From NCBI GenBank assembly GCA_903813345.2, contig CAIIXF020000010.1:32828425-32892424 (forward strand): a stretch of DNA of 64,000 nucleotides. Direction: 5' to 3'. This DNA comes from Owenia fusiformis. Lineage: Eukaryota; Annelida; Polychaeta; Sabellida; Oweniidae. The position numbers and the translations under genes are program-made. Shown here in pieces: positions 45,136 to 57,800 of this stretch. The notes beneath the pieces are model-generated. The model saw nothing but the letters and a program-made list of their open reading frames with translations. It was not told the DNA's origin and searched no databases. How positions within the stretch are numbered: the first letter of the stretch is position 1; the number at the start of each line of letters is the position of its first letter.

Positions 45136-46472
45136 GACTAATAAGATTTACAAATCTTTAGAGATAGTTTGATGTTCTAGTGTGAAAATCATAATTAGCA
45201 AGAAAAGTGGTTTTCCAAACCCAACAAAAAGCCAGGGGGTTCACTGTAAACTTGGAACCACAAATCTTTCCAATGAATCAGATGTATGAAAAAAGCTTTA
45301 TTGTAGACTATGTTCTTTAAAACAGTATACAAATAAGTGATTTACTAATCTTTAGAGATAGTTTGATATTCATAGTGTGAAAATCAAAATAACCAAGATA
45401 AGTGGTTATAAACTAAGAATCATAAATTTTCCACTGAATCAGATGTATAAAATCCATCAGGCTCATTGTTATTTTAAGACAGTTTAATCAGAGAAATCAG
45501 ACATCCCAATCAAATTCAATTCTTGTCTGTGCTTCTAAGTAAAACATAATAAAAGGTTTGAGGCATGTTTTATCTTACTATTTTCTGCCCACAACTTTAT
45601 TTTATATTCGAGCAATGTGCATTATTGAAGACCAAGCAGTCTCTTGTACATTTAGAAATTAAATCGTTTTTTCATTTTATATAACTGCAGTTATTACCCC
45701 CCCCCCCCTTTTACCAGTACATCAATCTATGTAGTTATCAACAGAAACTAAAATAAAGACTTGTTTCCATTTCAGTAAATGTATTCAGTAGTCTGTACTT
45801 TACTTTCATTCTTGTTTAAATCATACCTAAGCATTCAGTCCTTTTCTCCAGACTTATATTTGGGTAACCCCCCTCCCCTCCCCACAGAATCAGAGGTGAT
45901 AAACCTGTCCAAGATTTTTCAAGAAAATGCACTGATGACCCAGTTTTCAAGTGATTTCAGGCAAAAAATATAATGTAAACTCCCTGGAATTATAGAAATT
46001 GGCAAACGAAAAGCTGGCTGTGCCATACCCTATAATTGGGATGGAGGTGGGGGGGGGGCAAAAAATATAATGTGAAAACCCAGGAATTTAAGAAATCTAA
46101 AATCCCTTGGCAAAAGAAAAGCTGGCTATACCCGATCATTCATCCTTGGTCCAAGGGTATTTCACTTCTCTTAGCATAAATGAAGTCCTTTGAAGAAGGA
46201 TGCCGATCATTGGGATGGAGTTTTCTGCTTGAAAATTTCTAAAAACTGCTGGATAATTTGAAAAACCTGGAGTGAATCAAAATATCACTTCTATTTTATG
46301 AAATCATATTGTTTAAGAATTACTCAAATTGTATTAATTGTCTGAAAAAAGATGTGAATGTTCCCTTTTTTTAAAATTATTTTACAACAGTGAAACATGA
46401 AATTTCAATGAGGTAAAAAATGTATCCATTGAATAGAAAGTATACATTGTGATCTATCAGAATCTCCTATTA
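45136..46472. other. non-coding part of X
   Basis: Contains one further unit of the 180-bp repeat (about 45680-45870) and two copies of 'ggcaaaaaatataatgt' near 45960 and 46056. No gene. Confidence 0.5.
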
Positions 46473-47518
46473 CAGGGTGATCAATAAATAAGGTAAAAGT
46501 ATCTGGTATTTTGTAAATATTGGCCCAAACATCCTGAAATTTGGTCAGAATATACCTTGTACATTTCTGAATTAAAACCTATAAAGATATAAATTCTGTC
46601 ATCTTATTGGTTAATATTATAGTTACCATGGCAACTGGAGTCAGAGGTACCCGGGGCAATTTGATTGCATCCAATTTGAATGAAAAGTGATAAAAAGAAC
46701 CTCTTTTTCAAACTGAAAAGAAGTAAACGTGGGTGCCAGCATTTATTGTTTTAATACTTTGTTACCATTGGTACATATTTTCTTGCAAATTTGGTGTTTG
46801 ATCTCACGGAAAAGATAAATATATAATGAAAACTGATTGTGATCATAGAAAGTCTATATGACACAGGTCAATGATGAAAAACGATACTGAATAGATTTGA
46901 TGAGAGCAAAGAGGAAGAACAGGCCCATAACACGTTTCACATTGCACTGGGATAATGCTCCATCTCACAATGCTATTCTCACGGTACAAGCCATCGAAGC
47001 ACTGGGTTTCCCACTGTTAGGTCATGTAATATACTCTCCTGACTTGTCCCCTCATGATTTTACCTTCATGGTGACCTGAAAAGGGAGTTGAGGGAGTTTC
47101 TTTTGGGAAGACTTGAAGTCAGCTATCTTAAAAATTTACAGCAAGCTATGGGAAAATGGGTTTAAAAAGGTGTTCGAAGACTGGAATAGAAGGCATGAAC
47201 TACATGTTAAAAACAAAGGACATTAAGTAGAGTAGTTATGAAGTATGAAATAAGAATATGATATGTCATTTCAATTGTGATTTGAAATATATTATCAAAA
47301 GCGCTTTGACTGAAAATTTAGTTCTTTGATAGTTGCCCCGGGTCTTCATGCTTTCTGTTGCTATGGCAACCATAACTTCAACCAATCACATCACTTTGAT
47401 CTGTAACTTAATATTTCAATTCAATAATGTTTGAACATTATTCTGTGCAAATTCTATGAGGATTGGGTAAAATCTGAAGAAATGCCAGATACTTTTACCT
47501 TATTTATTGATCACCCTG
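46473..47518 (+). mobile_element. mariner-family transposon, inactive
   Basis: 1046 bp, flanked by TA at 46471-46472 and 47519-47520. The ends are inverted over about 34 bp (starts 'cagggtgatcaataaataag'). The interior carries the C-terminal part of a DD34D transposase with breaks. Confidence 0.9.
46897..47226 (+). pseudogene. mariner transposase, C-terminal remnant
   Basis: An open stretch contains LHWDNAPSHNA and YSPDLSPHDFTF. The two aspartates are separated by 34 residues, the mariner DD34D spacing. After a stop or frame change near 47077 the reading continues in other frames with LKRELREFL and finally GFKKVFEDWNRRHELHVKNK, a typical mariner C-terminus ending at TAA 47224-47226. The N-terminal DNA-binding part and first catalytic aspartate are not recognisable. 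Dead copy. Confidence 0.85.
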
Positions 47519-47520
47519 TA

Positions 47521-48765
47521 TATATCAGCTGAATCTTAAGCTGAGTCAGTTTCAATTATAAATTGTTGCATATAGATCCCACAATAAGTATTTTTAGTTA
47601 AGTTATGTTTCTATTCTCTTAGATTCTGTTAATTATATGTTTCGTGTCTTTTAAGTTAGAAAAAACAAATATACAAGTAATTGTTTTCACTAAAGAATGT
47701 TGTGATAAAAAGCCCTGGGTAAAAACCTAAAGGATATTAAAGAACTAAAGGATTATTAATTCATGGTCCTGATTATAAGTCTTCTGTTACTCTTAATTCA
47801 GTGGTAGTAATTGCAATGTCTACCTGGTCACTGTCATCAAGGACTCAGACAGGATATGTCTGGTCATGTATGACTGTTATTGTTATGATAGGGATTAAGG
47901 TCAAATAACATAGACATTACATGTATTCCACTTATTTCAATTTCAGTGAATGTTATTCAGAAGCTTTTGTTTTACTTGCACAATCGGCTTTCAATAAGAA
48001 TTATGCCTTATTCAGTCTTTACTTCAGTCCAGACTTATAGTCCTTGAGCCGATTTTTCTAAGAGCTCTAGATAAGGAGTTGATTGTCCAGGTGTCGGCCA
48101 CAAAAACCAACTACTGCATAGTGTTCTACATATATTGTCTACACTGGGTTATGGTATATTTTTCTGGTAACAGAAGCTTTCATTTAGAAAATGAGGATTT
48201 AGGCAAGTGGTATTGACTTAACATGGGGATACATCCACTATGGACTTATCATAAGGATATCATCATATTCCAAAGCCACCATAGATACCCGCAGAGATAT
48301 TTGTTTGGGTAAAGTTTCTATCACCGTGTACCTTTTATACAGTGTACATGCCACATTACCTTTATTGAAGCATTAGACAGTGTTTTATTAGTGAAACACC
48401 AAAACATTGGGCCATGCAGATTTTTACTATTGCAGACATTTGCACCCTTTGGGTTCCATCTTATTGTCTTTTTTCGAATTTTATGTTCTCTTGCTCATCT
48501 AAAGTACTTCATTTTTATCAAAATCAATTGATATCATACTTTGAATGCAGTTATATGGTAAAAAGTAGAAAATATATATTATTAAAAGTTGTTTATATAA
48601 GGCAACCTTGTGTGACCCCATTTTAGAGGCAAAAGCCCCTGTTAGAATTGATTGATCTCCGAAAGGTTAACTTTTACCCCTCTCCAATATAGATGTACAG
48701 TAATTACATTATGGACATGCATTAACATCAACATTTCTTCAAACATACTTCTACATCTTCTACGG
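47521..48765. other. non-coding part of X
   Basis: Contains one outlying unit of the 180-bp repeat near 47935-48035. No supported gene. Confidence 0.45.
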
Positions 48766-49080
48766 TCATTTCACTGAATTAAAACTCATGATGGTTGCAA
48801 TTGTAAAAATGTTCAATGATTGAATGCGACCATTGCAACCATTGCAGATTTCAATGAGTAATGGTTGTAGATGGTTGCATTTAAAAATGCAATGATCGCA
48901 TGTTAATGGTTGCTTAACCATTGCAAAGAGTGAAATTCTAATGGTTACAGCCGATGGTTGCACAATGATTGCATGTCATTTTGCAATGGTTTTTCCTTTG
49001 ATCTAAATGGTTGAAGCAATCATTAATCGATGATTGCTTGCGATGGTTTGTTTTCGGAATTTCAAGGTCGGATTATTTAT
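48766..49080 (-). repeat. right inverted end of X with AACCATTGC motifs
   Basis: Dense 'aatggttgc' and 'gcaaccattg' strings, ending with 'ttttcggaatttcaaggtcg', the complement of the left end. Confidence 0.65.
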
Positions 49081-50087
49081 CTTGTGTTCTCTCTTCTCAG
49101 GTCTGTAGTCTCGCTTACATTAACAATGTTCCACACCTGGATGACTCTAACTGCAGTTAACGTCAGTCAAGATGGTTAACTTCAGGAAAAATGAAAGCAC
49201 GGGGAAGAGTAACGCATACAGGTTTGAATAATAAATTAGATTAAATTAAACAGTTTACGAAATTCAGTGTAACGCACATAACTTTTGTAATACTTTTAGA
49301 TGAAGTTTTGAGAGACTGGTTTGTTTGTTTGTTTGTATCCTTTTATGCGCTGTAATGCCGCTAAATGGTCTAGTTTTGCTTGTTTTCACCTGTGGGTTCT
49401 AGGCCTAGTCATAAAAGGGGCAACAATGACTGTAGAGAAAATTCGAAATTATTTACTTTTCTGAGCTATCGGGTCAATATTTGGCTTGAAATTTTCTGTG
49501 ACATACTTTTCTCTTAAAAAAACAAACTATCACTTTCAGCATTGAGAAGTGTAAATTCTGTTCAAAGCTTCTATAGAGGGAGTCCCACTCAGATTTTTTA
49601 GATCCACCACGTTTCAAGAGGAATTTCAGTTGAAACGATGTTCATCCAGGGGGTTTCTTTGAAGATAATAGAAATATATGTTAGTCTTGATAAAATATCC
49701 AAACTTAAATATATTTTGACACTGGTCGATGATCGCTGGATGCCCCCCCCCCCCTGCACTAATTGTTGCACCTTTAACAAAAAAGTGAACATTGAGAAAA
49801 AAACAGAAAATTATGTTTAAAGGTTTAGTCGAATATTTATTGTATGTGACATATGAAGCATACACAGAGAGTATCCAGGTCCAGTATACAGGTATATGCA
49901 AACCAGTTTCAGTTGACTTCGCGAGCAACGAGCTCATTATAAAATTGAAATATAATATATTTTTTTATGAAACTTTAGCAACTGAAACTCAGTACAAGTT
50001 TATTTCATAGTACCTTGGTTTTTCATATTGCCGGGCAATGATGTTCTTAAAACTATAAAATGTTATATTTCAGTTTTATTTTATTGC

Positions 50088-50718
50088 TCACGATGCCATG
50101 CGAATTGTTCTTATATAAAGGCAAATGGCATAATTCAATTCCCCACAGATCAATCTTTGCAAAAGTGTTCTTACATAAAGGGAGATGCGATATTTTTGAA
50201 ATGTTCTTACATAAAGGCAAACATACATGCAAAATGTCTGCTTGAACTAAAATATTTGCGAGGAGTTCTTACAGTAAGGCAAATGCCATATGTTACAATC
50301 CCCAACAGATCAATCTTTTTCAAGTGTTCGTACATAAAGGGAGATGCAACAATTGCAGTGTTACATAAAGGGAATGAGATATTTTCAAAGTGTTCTAACA
50401 TAAATGCAAATGCCATATATGTGACAATTCACCACAGATCAATCTTTGCAAAGTGTTCATACATAAAGGAAATGCAATATTTTCAAAGTCTTCTAACATA
50501 AATGCAAATGCCATATATGTGACAATTCAACACAGATCAATCTTTGCAAAGTGTTCATACATAAAGGGAATGCAACATTTTCAAAGTCTTCTAACATAAA
50601 TGCAAATGCCATATATTTGACAATTCACCACGGATCAATTTTTGTCAAGTGTTCATGCATAAAGGGAATGAGATATTTTCAAAGTGTTAAAACATAAAAG
50701 CAAATGCAATATATGTGA
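50088..50718 (+). repeat. degenerate tandem repeat (copy B)
   Basis: Same array as 28990-29620, shifted by 21098. Confidence 0.75.
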
Positions 50719-50984
50719 TGTATACAAAGTATCATGTCAGACATTCTCGTTGGACAGAATGTCTGTACAACGCACAATCAGAAGGTGAGCACATTTGTCT
50801 GGACATTCTGTCAAGTGTGTCGATTCTAACTATATTGAATGGCCTTGTATTAAATGCTTTAAATAAACCACAGATCTAATACAATCCATACAAAGTGGTC
50901 ATACTGAAAGACAGATGCCATATATGCAGTGTTCCTACATAAGTCATATTTTGTACATAAAGGCAAATGTGAAATGTTGTATAT

Positions 50985-53579
50985 TTATTTACTATGCTCC
51001 TTATTGTAGCGATGTGTTGCACTTTTTGCCAAGGCTAGCAAGTGAGGTGTTGTTTCATAGCATAGGACATCCGGGACTGCATGTTTTATGGTCAATATAC
51101 TCGACAATGAAACCTCCCCAAGTGATGCCCTTTGGTCCGTTCTTGTTCTTCTTACTTTGCTGAACACCCTTTCAGAACCCGCATTTGAATGGGGCAAAAC
51201 CAAGGCCAATTTACCAACTTTCGACAACAGGGGGAATTTACCCTCGAGTTTATGCCAGAGTGCATCTATACTTGTTGAATTGGGCAGTTCTCTTTCAGGC
51301 AAAGTCTGCCATAAGACAAACTCATTTTGTAATGGTGCGATCTAGATGTCTGACAGCAGCTCAGTAAAATGATTTTTGAAGACTAGCACTTGCTCAAAGG
51401 TGCTATCTGTTCTTAGGTTAGGGTCAAAACAGCTTGCACTATTTATTATTTCATCATTCAGTGGGAGGTTCTGCAAGGCATAACGAGTGGCCTCAATGAA
51501 GAACTTTCTCACAGATCGATGAAAGGTGTCAATGTCATTTTCAGTCACATCTCCCTCTTGTAGTGCGCGTTCAAGGAAAATTCTAACGGAAACGCCATTG
51601 ATCAGTGCTGCGTTCATTCTCTCCACTGTAAAATAAATGTGCAATGGCTTTTGAGACATATGTTATCAGACAGGATCTACAATTGAGAATATGCCACCAA
51701 TACTTAAGTCAAACGTGTAAAATATTATCCCATACTAGTAATTGGTAACTCTTTATATAGATCATTCTTCTAAGATGAATGATGTCATAATAACTAGAAA
51801 AATGGATTATAATAAAGCGGTCTATATAAACTAATTATTGCACAATAAATAAACAACTAGATGTCAAAGATTGCAAACAATCTTACGGAGGCCCCATAGG
51901 CTTTTTTTACCTTTTTAAGAACGCAGTTTGTGATTTAGTTTGATGACCTTGATAATAATATCTATAAAAGCTATTGGGGCCTCCTAATAAATATAGCACA
52001 ATATATCATTCAATTTAAATAAGTTCATATTTTGGCACCACTTTCAGCACAAGGTGGAACCATAAGGGGAAGATCTAATATCTAGAACAGAGTCAGATGT
52101 TTTACTATCATATTAGATATTAGTTTCATGATCATCACATAAAGCCTTCATTAGGTAAACAGTCCCAGAACTTTGTGCTTACTTAGTGGCACCATCTGGT
52201 TTCAAAAATGGAGTCCAGATACAAGTGTCTTTTAGACAAATTTTTATAAAATTTTAGCTTTTCACCATCACCTCTGTAAAAAGGTGTCCAGGTGAGGAAT
52301 GTAAGGGGCCACAAAATAGTTCTAAATACATTCACTTTTAAGTATGGCAAATACAAAATAATCAATTCATGTGAAGACTAATAAATACCTGCAATGAGAT
52401 TGTTTTCATTTCCAAAGTCTATCTCTGCATAGTCCTGAGCTTCTGCAACAATATTTGGCTTCACGAAATGACCCAGCATATTCCTGAGGAACAGTTTGAT
52501 CTACAAAACAAATTATGTTAACTGTACAATAAGTACAGAGTTCTTGTTTCTTGAAGAAATGATTCTTCTCTTTTTCATCTTTCTTGTACCAATAACAAAT
52601 TTTTCTATTACCAGATGACCTTTCAATTCAATACTAGTAATTGAAAAACCAATAATCTAACACAATAACAATTGCCCACAACAATAATGATGCATTTCAT
52701 TTACCTGACGTTCTAGCACATGAATAGCTGGTTCCGCTCTCTGCAACATTTTGACAATAGGGTCGAACACGGCTGTGCAGGAATAAAAGTGTGTAAGGTA
52801 GACTTCCAAAAGTGGGTTTCGGAAAAGAGCCTTTAGCCTGCAGAATCTTTCTGTGAAGCCATCTGCAAATTAAAACCAGGGAGCCATATAAACGTATGGT
52901 CACATGATGCACAATCAAGAACAATGGATCCATCTCGACTTAGACATTGAGCCAAGACATTTCATTCATGCCTAGCAGCTTATGTCCTCCTAAAACATGT
53001 ATCATTTGATATCAAAATTAATTGGTTAATTGATTGAACTAAGCTATCCCTCTGAGAGGAATTGTAGTAGTAAAGGCCCCATATAACATTTAAACCACTT
53101 TGGCTCATATATAGTAGTTTTACTTAATCAAAATTCAGATGGGTCTTGAAGCATTTTCTGTTTGAAAAACTTTAATAAGCTATAATTCACACCAATAGCA
53201 TTCATCCTCACAATTAGAAAATTAGTTGATAAATAAGCAAGAAATAAACTCCTCTATGCATGGAAGTAGTTCGGAGACAATGTTTCTTAAATTAGAATTC
53301 TGATAATAAACAATAATACAATAATATTTAAAACAAAATATATTCTTCTTTTCAACCTAAAGTATTAAGGAAATCAACATTTTTAACTGATTCTCTAACT
53401 CATTTTCTAGATAGCTGAGAAATATTACAGGAAATGACACTAACCAACAGAGAGGAAATAGCTCTTCAGACCCTCAAATAGTTTCAGCACCCTCGCCAAA
53501 CAGCGTCCAGCTGACAACCATCTTGTTCGTGAATGGAGAAGGAGAGGCTGAAATTCGGTGTCCATGAATTCACAGAACT
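50985..53579 (-). pseudogene. intron-containing hAT-type gene, 3' part (copy B)
   Basis: Duplicate of the gene fragment at 29887-32481, with exons at 53579-53445, 52862-52705, 52500-52389 and 51625-50985. The same in-frame TAG is present (51342-51344), so the lesion predates the duplication. One amino-acid difference was seen in the first exon (K in copy A, E here, MDT.FQP). The remaining 5' exons, if they survive, should lie beyond the retrotransposon at 60691 and further right. I could not identify them with confidence in 60.7-62.5 kb. Confidence 0.75.
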
Positions 53580-53695
53580 CTGCAATAAAATAGTTTAAAA
53601 AATTGGAATCAGAAATCAAATCAAGCATGTTCAAGGCTGATTACAACATTTCTTTACCAAAGTACACATATGTGTCCTGTGTTACACTAGACCTG

Positions 53696-54531
53696 TGTTA
53701 CGTTCGAAAATAACAGAAAGTAAAAACAGCAATTAAAATATGATAACAATATATTTATATTTTGAAAACTAAATAATACAACAATAATATAAAGGAGGTT
53801 TAATACTTAAGTGATGTCCAATCAATGATACGGCTTATTCTTGATGTCGATAAATGTCGTTGACGATCCTTGAGAATGTTCCAGATCACGAAATGTTTCA
53901 ATAATCGTTAATAGTTCTCCAATGTTTGTAATAATCCAATAATGTTTGTTGTAATCCTATAATGTTTGTATCCAATAATGTTTGATGATAATCCACAAAT
54001 GTTTGATGATAATCCACAAATGTTTATGATAATCCACGAATGTATATGATAATCCGTATAAGGTGTGTGTTGTAATATATGTCCATATAAAGTCCTCAGG
54101 TTGTATGTTTGTAGTGTTATAAATGTTCCCACAGTAATTATCTGCTAAGAAGATGTCCTTTTGATAAACTTTGAAATTCTGCTACAGAGTAGATGTCCAG
54201 TTATGATGACTTAATTATCTGCTAACAGCCCAAATCAGCTCTCTCATTATATAGTGCAAAGGCAAAGTCCAGATGTTTCAAGAAGTTACAATTTCTGGAA
54301 ATCAACACTGATTGGACATCTTAAGTCACATGATTCAATCTTGATTTAATGATTATAGTTCCAGTACTTTCTAGAAGGCCAATGGTTAATGAGTCATTCA
54401 GTTCAGTTATGTTTACAAGATACAATGTCATTGTGACCTTGACCTAAGATCTCTAATGAAGATCAGTTACAGTATATGCATATTGATAAACTAAACTTAA
54501 TGTGAATATAATAGAATATAATACTGTAACA
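53696..54531 (-). repeat. 3' LTR (copy B)
   Basis: 836 bp, TG...CA, near-identical to 59855-60690 by eye. Confidence 0.95.
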
Positions 54532-54542
54532 CCTCCCTCCTT
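54532..54542 (-). other. polypurine tract
   Basis: 'aaggagggagg' on the minus strand directly abuts the 3' LTR. Confidence 0.75.
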
Positions 54543-54818
54543 AAAAGAAAAGTTTTGATTACAATGAAAAACTTTTACAATAATATCTGGTGTAGCGAGG
54601 GTTACATTTTTTTAAAGATGAGGTTGAGACTTACATAACATTTGTTTACAATAGTCAAATACAATAATATTTATAAAGTTACAGACTGAGTAAAACCCGA
54701 AAACATATTATACAATAATATTATCAAATCACACTCTAAGTACAATCTTTCTATTATATCAACACATAGCCTTAGGCAAATGCAGTATAAATAGAATAAC
54801 CTCTTAAAAATAGAGACA

Positions 54819-57800
54819 TTACACTCTTGAAAGAGTGTCAGCAATCAAATTATCCTTGCCTTTGATGTGTCTTATGTCAAGATTGTACTCTGACAATAAC
54901 AGACTCCACCTCAACAATCTACGATTCTTGTTCTTCATTCTATGAAGGAATGTCAGCGGATTGTGATCAGTAAATACAGTAACCACATGAACTGGTGCAC
55001 TAACATATACTTCAAAATGTTGTAATGACAGAAGTAATGCTAGACATTCCTTTTCTATGGTGGAGTAGTTTTTCTGATGTTTATCAAATTTCTTTGAATA
55101 ATAACACACTGGATGATCAATACCATCCCTTTCTTGTAATAGAACAGCTCCCATTCCTACATCAGAAGCATCTACTTGAATCTTGAATGGCTTGCTAAAA
55201 TCAGGTGCAACAAGCACTGGTTCTTCACTTAGTATGGCCTTGATTTTATCAAAGGCTGTATGACATTGCTCAGACCACACATATTTGATGTTTTTCCCAA
55301 GTAAATTGGTCAATGGAAGAGCAATTGAAGAGAAATTTGGACAAAACTTCCTATAAAAGCCAGCCATTCCAAGACTTCTCATTAATTCTTTCTTGTTAGT
55401 AGGAGCTGGGAGTTGTGTAATTGATTCCACTTTGGCACTCACTGGTTTGACCTGTCCTTGACCTACCACATGGCCCAGATATTCAACTGTGGCTTTACAA
55501 AATTCACTCTTAGCCAAATTGATGGTTAAATTGGCCAGAGAGATTCTTTCAAACAACTTACGCAGCAAACACATGTGTTCATCAAAAGTGTCAGAATAGA
55601 CAATTACATCATCGATGTAAACACCAGTGTTTTTGAGATCTGCTAATAAGCCATTCATCATTCTTTGAAATGTGGCAGGTGCATTTTTCATACCAAATGG
55701 CATAACTTTAAATTGGTACAAACCATCAGGAGTAACAAAGGCAGATACCTGTTTTGCTCTTTCAGTTAATGGAACCCCTAGGAATCCTTTGAGGAGATCA
55801 AATTTACTGACATATTTAGCAGTTCCAATTTTGTCAATACAGTCGTCAATTCGTGGTATGGGATAAGAATCAGTCTTTGTTACTCGATTCACCTTGATAT
55901 AATTAACTACTAGCCTACGTCCACCATTTGATTTTGGTACAATGAAAGCAGGTGAACTCCATGGGCTATTGCTCTTTTCAATTATGTCATTTTCTAACAT
56001 ATAATTGACCTCAGCTCTCAAATCTTCAGATTTTGATGGATTTACTCTATAAGCATGTTGCTTAATAGGGTTTACATCTTGGACTTCAACATCATGATAA
56101 GCTATAGATGTCTTAGTCGGTACATCAGAGAAGATATCAGTGAACTCATGAATTAATTCTGTGACTTGCTGTTTTTGATCATTTGTCACATGATGCAATT
56201 TATGATCTAGATTTGATAATACTTCAGAGTTCTTTAACCTAGACAAACCTTTGATATCTTCATAGTCTAAATCAGTACAATTGATATCATCTGAATCTTG
56301 TAGATCAGTTTCAGTTATAAGGACAGGTGCCAAAGTGACCACAGGTTTAATTGAGCCATGCTCTTTGTCTGGCTCAAAGTACCTTTTCATCATATTGATG
56401 TGACACAATTGTGTTTCTTTGCGCCTATCTGGAGTTTTGACAATATAATTGAGGTCATTGACCTTGGAATCCACTACATAAGGACCATAGAATTTTGCTT
56501 GTAGCGGATTTGTCTGAAGCGGCAGTAATATAAGAACTTTGTCACCAGGCTGGAATGATCTTTCTTTGACTTTTCTGTCATACCAAGTTTTCATTTTACC
56601 TTGGCTATTTAGCAAATTCTCTTTGGCTATTTCACAAGCCTTTGATAGGCGCTCTTTAAACCCAGTGACATAGTTCAACAAATTAAACTTTTCAGTTTCT
56701 GAAAGCCACTTTTCCTTGAGCAATTTAAGTGGACCACGCACAGAATGACCAAATACTAGCTCAAATGGACTGAACCCTAATGATTCTTGCTTAGCCTCCC
56801 TGGTAGCAAACAGAAGCAAGGGTATGCCCTCATCCCAGTCTTTCTCATATTCAAAACAGAAAGCTCTAATCATGGTCTTAAGCGTCTGATGGTAACGCTC
56901 AAGAGCTCCTTGAGACTCTGGGTGATAGGCACTTGACTTACACTGTTTGATACCCAAGGTATCCATGACTTGTTGGAATAAGCCTGACATAAAATTTGAG
57001 CCCTGATCAGACTGAAGATCTTTTGGTAGTCCAACTAAGGTGAAAAATTTGATGAGTGATTTCACTATGTTTTTGGCTTTGATATTTCTAAGTGGAATCG
57101 CTTCTGGAAACCGTGTGGCCATACAAAGAATAGTGAGTAAATATTGATTACCAGATTTTGTTTTTGGTAATGGACCAACACAGTCAATAAGAACCTTACT
57201 AAATGGTTCATCAAATGCAGGTATAGGGTGTAAAGGAGCAATTGGAATTTTCTGGTTAGGTTTCCCTACCATTTGACATGTATGACAAGACCTACAATAC
57301 TCTTGGACATCTTGTTTTAATTTGGGCCAATAGAAATGATTGAGTATTTTATGGTATGTTTTAGTTACTCCTAAATGACCTGCCATGGGAGAATCATGAG
57401 CTAGACTCAAGATTTCCTTATGATATGATTTTGGGACAACAATTTGATGCACAATTGCCCAATCATCTTCAGGGGAAGCTTCAGGAGGTCTCCACTTTCG
57501 CATTAATATGCCATCCTTTTTGTAGAAACAAACAGGGACCTTGTCAGCTTCATCAATAGTAAGACATCTTTTATGAAGATCAATGAGTGATGGATCATGC
57601 TCTTGTTCATAAATTAACATGTGTTTAGAATGAGGATCATTTTTCAAAGAATCACTATCAGAAATAGAGGATGAAACCTCAGAACAAGGAGGGGATGAAA
57701 CCTCATGAACACTAGCAGAAGAAGATGAAACTTCATCAGGACTAGCAAGAGCGGGCGAAACCGCATTAAAATAGTGATCCTGCTCAGAAGGTGAATCACC

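Larger units (their letters stand above)
38411..49079. mobile_element. segment X: 10.67-kb insertion with inverted, motif-rich ends
   Basis: Lies exactly between copies A and B. Its ends are imperfect inverted repeats: 'ccgaccttgaaattccgaaa' on the left is the complement of 'tttcggaatttcaaggtcgg' on the right, and the match extends outwards to about 38416 and 49080. For about 220 bp (left) and 310 bp (right) both ends are packed with the motif AACCATTGC and its complement. Inside are no transposase ORFs, only SINEs, a dead mariner, direct and inverted duplications and short satellites. It may be a large non-autonomous transposon or DNA captured between transposon ends. Confidence 0.55.
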
